Below are positions 58,051-64,000 of a stretch of 64,000 nucleotides of DNA, one piece after another. How positions within the stretch are numbered: position 1 is the stretch's first letter; every line of letters starts with the position of its first letter. The notes under the pieces are model-generated. The model did no database searches, was not told the DNA's origin, and saw only the letters and a program-made list of their open reading frames with translations. Position numbers and translations under genes: made by a program. The stretch is from Brachionus rotundiformis (lineage: Eukaryota; Rotifera; Eurotatoria; Ploima; Brachionidae): positions 677,951 to 741,950 of the forward strand of contig JAESIW010000157.1 of NCBI GenBank assembly GCA_016802295.1, given 5' to 3'.

Positions 58051-59884
58051 CTAGAAATAATCAATTGGTTCGGCATAATTTGCCGGAAACATGCCATGCT
58101 TGCCTGTTTTCTCATGAACACCAATCATCCATCCAACATCAATTTGTTCACAATTGATAAATTTATCACCATCTCTGAAACTAATCTCATCATCTTCTTT
58201 TGCATCATAGTCATAAATAGCTTTGTAGACAGTGGTTTTTATATCTCTGTTAAGAGCATTAATATCTATTAAAGCATTTGTATGCAATGATAGATGATCA
58301 TTTCCGTTCAAATAGGGTTCATTTTTAAAACTTCCATTTATTAAACCATTCGATCCATTTTGGTAAGTTATATTTGATAGTGAAGTAAATGTTTGTATCT
58401 TAGCCTGCGGATGGTACAAATTACTGGTCGAGTAATTACCAACTTTATTCGAGTTGGAATTTTTAACTTGTATCTCATTGCTCAAGGGGTCATAGTCAGA
58501 TATGTGACCAATCTTTCGATTATTATTTTCCATTGTTAGATTTTCTCCCGATTTAAAGGTTGCTACTAAACCGTGACCATTAGTTGTCACTTGGTTTTTG
58601 AGTGTTTTTTCGGTATTTTCTAGCGGTTGAATTGGTCGTTTTTTTTGTTTTTCAAATTCTTCGTGATATTTTGCCTAGTTGGCAAACATAAATCCAAAAA
58701 GTTCATTTAAAAATCATCTTAAACTTACTTGGCTAATTATTTTACTGTTTTCTAGAATTCTTTTAGTTTCTGGATCATCTGCCACCACGGTGTATATACC
58801 CTTACTTTTTTCAAAATCTTCGTGGTATTTTACCTAAAAAAAAATATTTGCTTATTTTCATATTTTTATATAATTTATATTAAGTTTACATTGCTTTGTA
58901 TTTTGGTATTTTCTTTTATTCGTAGCAATTCGGGATTTTCACTTACAACTGTCGGCTTTTGCTGAGGGTAATGGCTTTAAGTTTTAAAAATAAAGATAAA
59001 ATGCTGATTTTTATCAATAAGTTTTTTAGAGGCTTTCAATTCTTTATGATAAGTTCAATTAAAAAACAAGTGCCTTATGATTATTTATTGATTGATTGAT
59101 TTATTTAATTCAAAAATTTAAGATAAAAATCGTACTTATTTTAATAAACAAACTTAAATGCAAATCAATAAATATTCCAAAAAAATAACAAAATACGAAA
59201 CTGACTTAAGATAGCTTAACAAAAAATCTAATTTTCATTAAATTTAATCAAAACAAAATAAGCATCTTAAATTTCAAAAATTTAGCTAACAAATAATATT
59301 TATTAATCATATTTAATATTTAATAATTTGCTACTAAAAATATTTTTTTAATAATTAATTTATTGTCATGATTGACAATTTTAATAAATCAATACTGAAA
59401 ATTAAACCCTAGAAAAAATAAAAAAATAATCTTCTCTAATAAATCAAATTCTGAACATTCTGGTTTTGGTCAAACATAATACCAAATAAACTCTATTATT
59501 TAAATGTAAAATAAATAAGAATGCTTATATTCTTCTAAGCAACAAAAATTTCTGTCTTGGTTAGTTTGGCGTAGGATACTTTTTCTACCACTAAAAATTA
59601 AATTTTTTTCCTAAGTTGTCCCTTTTGATTTTTGATTAAATTAGAGGGCAAAAGACTTACACAAAACAATAGGGTTGTTTATCGAAACCCTTGTAGTTTT
59701 TCATATTTAAAATGGAATTGCATACGGAACATTTGAAGCAGTTCTTGTGCCAAATCTTGACAAAAAACAATAATTAAATGTCCAAGTTGGTATTTAGCAG
59801 ACAAACTTTATCCAAGCACTTTAGCTCTTCAATTGGATAGACAGATTTTTCACATTTAGCGCATTTTTTTGGAGCACCGAACAT
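58051..59884 (-). CDS. Lasp: LASP: LIM, nebulin repeats and SH3 protein
   Basis: Five exons: 59884-59807, 59755-59661, 58974-58890, 58833-58729, 58674-58051; 328 aa. The start MFGAPKKCAKCEKSVYP opens the LIM domain (residues 1-60, Cys/His zinc ligands CAKC, WH, CFKC, CSVC, YC). Two nebulin-type repeats follow (KYHEDFEKSKG and KYHEEFEKQKK, about residues 60-140), then a ~130-residue Asn/Ser-rich linker and a C-terminal SH3 domain (YKAIYDYDAKEDDEISF, GWMIGVH, GMFPANYAE). LASP proteins bind actin through the nebulin repeats and link it to adhesion and leading-edge structures through LIM and SH3. The linker is longer than in human LASP1 (261 aa). Intron 1 uses a weak GTTTGT donor; intron 2 is ~690 nt. 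Confidence 0.93.
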
Positions 59885-62800
59885 TTTGTTTTCAATTGAG
59901 CGCTGAATATATTTTCTTTATAATATTTAAATACAAAAATAGCCTAGTCTAAATATCTAATAGATTTATGAGAAAAATAGAAAAAAATAAAAAATTCTAA
60001 GGCAAACAATAATTAAAATTCAAATATTGAACGCTTGTTTTCTTTAAGCGATCTTCTTGAATTGCATAGCATAGCTAGCCATTGCAAATAAATGAACAAT
60101 TCAGCAAAACCAAATAGAAATAATTTGATTTTCATTAAATAGAGAGCTAAAAAATATGCTAAATATTCAAATGGGGAAAAAATATTGACCGGTAACTAAA
60201 TTGACCAAGTCAAACAAACTAGTAAAACATGAAAACGAAATAGAAAACGTGACCATTCCACTCGTGTTGGTGACGAATGTTAAAATCGATAATCTTTAAT
60301 TAAAAATTGCTGTATCTGAAATCAAATGTTCCATGATTACCACTAAATGTCTCGCATTAACCAACTCGATCTATGACAGATTAATAAGCTAAGTCATTTG
60401 CAAAGAAAACTAAATCCTTAGAATTTATTTGAGCAAATTTGAATTGGGCGACCCAGTTCTAAATGTAAAATGAGAAAGCCTTAAATCTAGCTTGCTTGAA
60501 CTATTTGAGTATGACTACAAATTTTGGAATAGCTTTGTAATTGAATACAATTGACGTAAATTTATTACATATGGCATGTATAGGTCAGCTTTCCAAAAAG
60601 CAAAATTAATTTTAATAATAAATTTTTTAGCTTGAAATTTAAGATTTCTAACATAATAAATATAATTATATTGCTAGTTTGTTTGTATTGAAACAGACTT
60701 GAGCGATACGGCTACTTAATATGAAAGATATATGCTTTTAAATTTGAATTATTTTTAAATTTTGAAAGATTAAATTTGAATTGCTAGCTTAGCTGAAAAG
60801 AAAAACAATTACAAAATTATATTTGATCTTAAAGTTGACTTAAAATCCCGGTTGATTTTGGAAAAATAATTTTGACTAAAAGCTTGTTATTTTTTTATTG
60901 TTTGGCCACTTTAAATTAGCATTTTTAACAACAAACTTTTTTATATAACCTGATTAAATTGCTCAGAAAAATCTCGTTTTTTTGCTTTTATTTTTCTCTC
61001 TCTCTTTCTCTTAAGTAATTATTTAATAATTAAAGTTTTTTTTAATTCAGATTTGAGTCTGAAGAGGGAAAATTCTCCAGCAATTTGCAAACAATACAAA
61101 AAATTAAAAATTTAAACTCTTGCGGATACAATTTTGTTCAAAATTAGACTCATTGTCAGATAAAAAACTTGCTTTTTTTTCCGATTTAAAAAAATATAAT
61201 TTTTAGAAAAACAAATGAATATCATTTAATTTCCAAATAAACAATATTTTTATTCAACCATGGAAATCTGGTTTTTGATATTTTTTTAATATTTTATATC
61301 AAAACTTAAAATCTAGCTCATTCACTTTGGCTAAAATAGTTTATTTATTGATTTATTGAGCTAGTCTGCGGATCCAAAACAAATTAAATATAATATTAAT
61401 TAAATAATGACGATTTCAAAATCAAAATATACCCACTTAAATTTCCGTTTAGTTAAATTATCTCAATTTTAGTATATGATAAATATGATAAAGCAACTAC
61501 AAATATATATATATTGCGTTTAAAAGTTTATAGAATATGATGACTTTATTTTTAGAATATAAGTTCTTGGTTAATCTTTTAGATATTGTTAGTATAAAAC
61601 AAGAAATCTAAGCTGAACTGAAAACCGTTTAAAAATAATCATAACTCAGTGGTCCAAAATTTTTTTGAACATTTAACTAAATTTCTAATTTACAAAATTT
61701 GACATTTTGATAGTTATAAAGGTCATTGATCTAATTAAAAAAAAATGTTTAATTTTAAAGACCATTTGAAAGTCGACTTGGTATAAATGATAAAATTAAA
61801 GTTTGATTTGAAATTTAAAAAACTTATTCTCAAATACTATTCTAGTGTAATATTTCAAAATTTATTAAAAATAAACTTTAATTATTTTCTTTATCAAAAG
61901 AAGCAATTTTAAAATTTCTTTTCAAAGTTAACAATGGTGAGTTTAATATTTTGTTAGTAAATAAAAACGATATTTTTATTAAATCGCTTAAATAAAGACC
62001 AAAGGTGACCAATCTGTGTTACAAAGCTCTAAAAACTTTGTCAAATCTATGTATGAAGACCCAACTAAATGGTAATTTTATAACAAAACGAACAATACCA
62101 AGTTAATCCGTGTATTTTTAATAAAAGGCAAATAACAAAAAGTATTGGTTTTTTTTTGCTTGGTATTTATTTGGCCAGAGATATATCATCTGTTAATATT
62201 TTGGAAAATTCTTAACTCATTTTCTCAGCCTGCTTTTTCGAATTAATTAATTGCTTTGAAAATAAAGTATTCAAAAAAATGCCAATTATTATTCTCTATA
62301 TGAGTGTTAATTTGCACGAATATACTCCTATTATTTTCATTCTCTTAAAATTTTACACTTTTATTAATTAAAAATTAGATTTAATTATCATTCATTAAAT
62401 TCATTGTTAAAAAATTAAAGGAACTTTTTTTTTAATTTTAAAAAATTTAACCTCATTTTTATCTGGATATTTATATTGTTTTGGAAACAAGCCAATTCTG
62501 TTCCCAGATTACAAAATTAACCTATTCAAAAAGAGATAACAAAAATTAATTTTTCTTTTTAAAAATTTATTTTAAAAAAATTTAAATTTGTTGAATAATG
62601 CTGAACAGGATTTGTGCTACAAACAAAAATCAGACAGGCCATTTGTGTTAAACCATAAGCATTTCTTTATCCAGATGGATCTGACTCATATGATTTTGAA
62701 TGGCTATTAATTTTACAAAATACGGAATTATATTTTTTTAATTAAATAAAATGCGTCTATAACTCTACTAAATTAAATATAAACAAAATTTTATTACAAG

Positions 62801-64000
62801 TTCCGAATTATTGTTTTACTATTTTGGATATTTCTAATTTAGGTTTCTTAATTGATTTAGAACAATATCCTAAAAAATATTTTTTTAAAACAAAAAAAAA
62901 TAGAAAACATAAACTAAATAATATAAATCTTATCCTACCATAATATAAATTAATTTTGGCTTTTTTATATTTGATCGATTATAAACAAAATAGGATTTTA
63001 TTTGATGGTACAAAAATTTATTAGAATAATGATCAAACAGTCAATCGTCTTGACTTAATAACCAACTCAGCTTTTTAAAAATTTAATGACAGATTTTAAT
63101 TGATATTTTTAATTAAAAATCGTTGAATCAGCTAAAAAAACGATAAAAGATTTATCAGGAACTAATTAAAACTCCAAATAAATATTTAGGAACATTAATT
63201 TTTCAAGTATAGACTGTTCACAAGTCTTTTCAATCAAAATACTAATTTACATTAGGTATTAAATTACTGAATTAAATAAATTTCTCAATGAAATTATCAG
63301 AGCTACTTAGAATTTTTGAACTTTAATGATAAATTTTCAAAATGCGTTCGAAAATAAAACCAAATTTTCATATAGTGAGGGTTATTATTACTGTTATATC
63401 TTGAAATAGGCTATGGATCCTTAATTACAAGTATCATAAAAAAATAATCTTTCCAACAATAAAAATTTTGTTCATAATGATTAATTTTCTTTATAAGAAT
63501 TCATCTTTCACTTCAATCAGTATATTTTATGATTTAAGCAGAAATTGATCAATACAATTTTTAAAATGTTTTAAAAATCAATTTAGATTAAATAAATGGA
63601 AAAAAAAACTTTATCTAAAGTCATTAAATTTATTTAATCGGAAAGAAATTGACCATAATAAAAAGCTAAATAAAATGAATTGGTAAATAGTATATTTAGA
63701 AAATTGGTTGTTTTCCGCTTACTGTATGTTTCTAAGCATGACTCGTTTAAAATTAAGTTACCTAATTGTATTTCGGCATAAAAGCCTATATAAAAATTAA
63801 GCCATAACCGGGCTCATATATAAACAAATTTATTTTGAATATTAAATAAACTATATCTTATAAATGCTTTTAGATACGTGTTTTTTAGTAGATTTTATCG
63901 CTTTTTGTCAATTAGACGATAAAGCAATTTGTCAATTTATTTGTTTAGAGGCTCTACGCAATTACCATTAGACAATAATGCACCCAAATCGCTTTAGTTT
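59885..64000. other. Gene-free AT-rich region
   Basis: About 4.1 kb upstream of LASP with no supportable exon. A CT-rich run lies at about 60995-61011. It could contain LASP promoter sequence or untranslated first exons. Confidence 0.5.

Noticed and set aside
60995..61011. CT-rich run as a regulatory element
   Set aside because: Too short and unspecific; no gene start is close enough to link it.
1..64000. CRISPR arrays, operons, bacterial promoters or riboswitches
   Set aside because: The window is intron-rich eukaryotic DNA; no regularly spaced repeats were seen.

Overview
This is a eukaryotic nuclear genome window, very AT-rich, with compact multi-exon genes. Introns are mostly 45-70 nt, GT-AG, usually ending in TTTTAAG or TTTTTAG. 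Gene content is animal: CFAP251/WDR66 ciliary protein, LASP-type LIM/nebulin/SH3 protein, SLC6 and SLC26 transporters, animal haem peroxidase, PLAC8-family protein, C2CD2/TMEM24-like lipid-transfer protein. Base composition, tiny introns and gene types would suit a monogonont rotifer such as Brachionus, but that is inference. Exon coordinates were built by hand from splice sites, phase continuity and protein-family match. All main models give an uninterrupted reading frame across every junction.

Layout. 8-1120 (+): orphan two-TM protein. 3441-6666 (+): C2CD2/C2CD2L-like protein (TM, SMP-like region, C2, basic tail), with possible alternative exons to 7607. 9124-11026 (+): membrane-anchored GalT-like HIT-superfamily enzyme. 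11507-14604 (-): complete 17-exon SLC6 transporter with 18- and 22-nt microexons. 16300-17480: GC-richer foreign-looking island with a truncated Rep/SF3-helicase-like ORF. 18214-21094 and 21989-25433 (-): tandem pair of complete SLC26 anion transporters (12 and 13 exons). 25.4-35.3 kb: gene desert with decayed LINE and other transposon remnants and an assembly gap whose two flanks are the same 152-nt sequence. 35329-39906 (+): secreted/type I membrane protein with Reeler-like domain, EGF-like domain, TM and long Ser-rich cytoplasmic tail. 42103-42596 (+): PLAC8-family protein. 44541-46764 (-): secreted animal haem peroxidase lacking the usual distal Asp. 47.4-48.6 kb: RING-like pseudogene, tRNA-Val-like sequence and hammerhead-like motif. 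48879-55684 (+): complete 18-exon CFAP251, whose 3.1-kb intron 15 holds the second gap, again with duplicated flanks (283 nt). 55832-57747 (-): two tandem, divergent members of an unrecognised secreted family. 58051-59884 (-): LASP. 59.9-64 kb: no gene found.

There is no operon-like logic; neighbours look unrelated except for two local duplications (SLC26 pair, orphan secreted pair). The least explained items are the orphan secreted pair with its contrasting tails, the GC-rich Rep-like island, a dispersed element sharing a conserved peptide between 14.1 and 30 kb, and the inverted repeats beside a possible alternative 3' exon at 37 kb.
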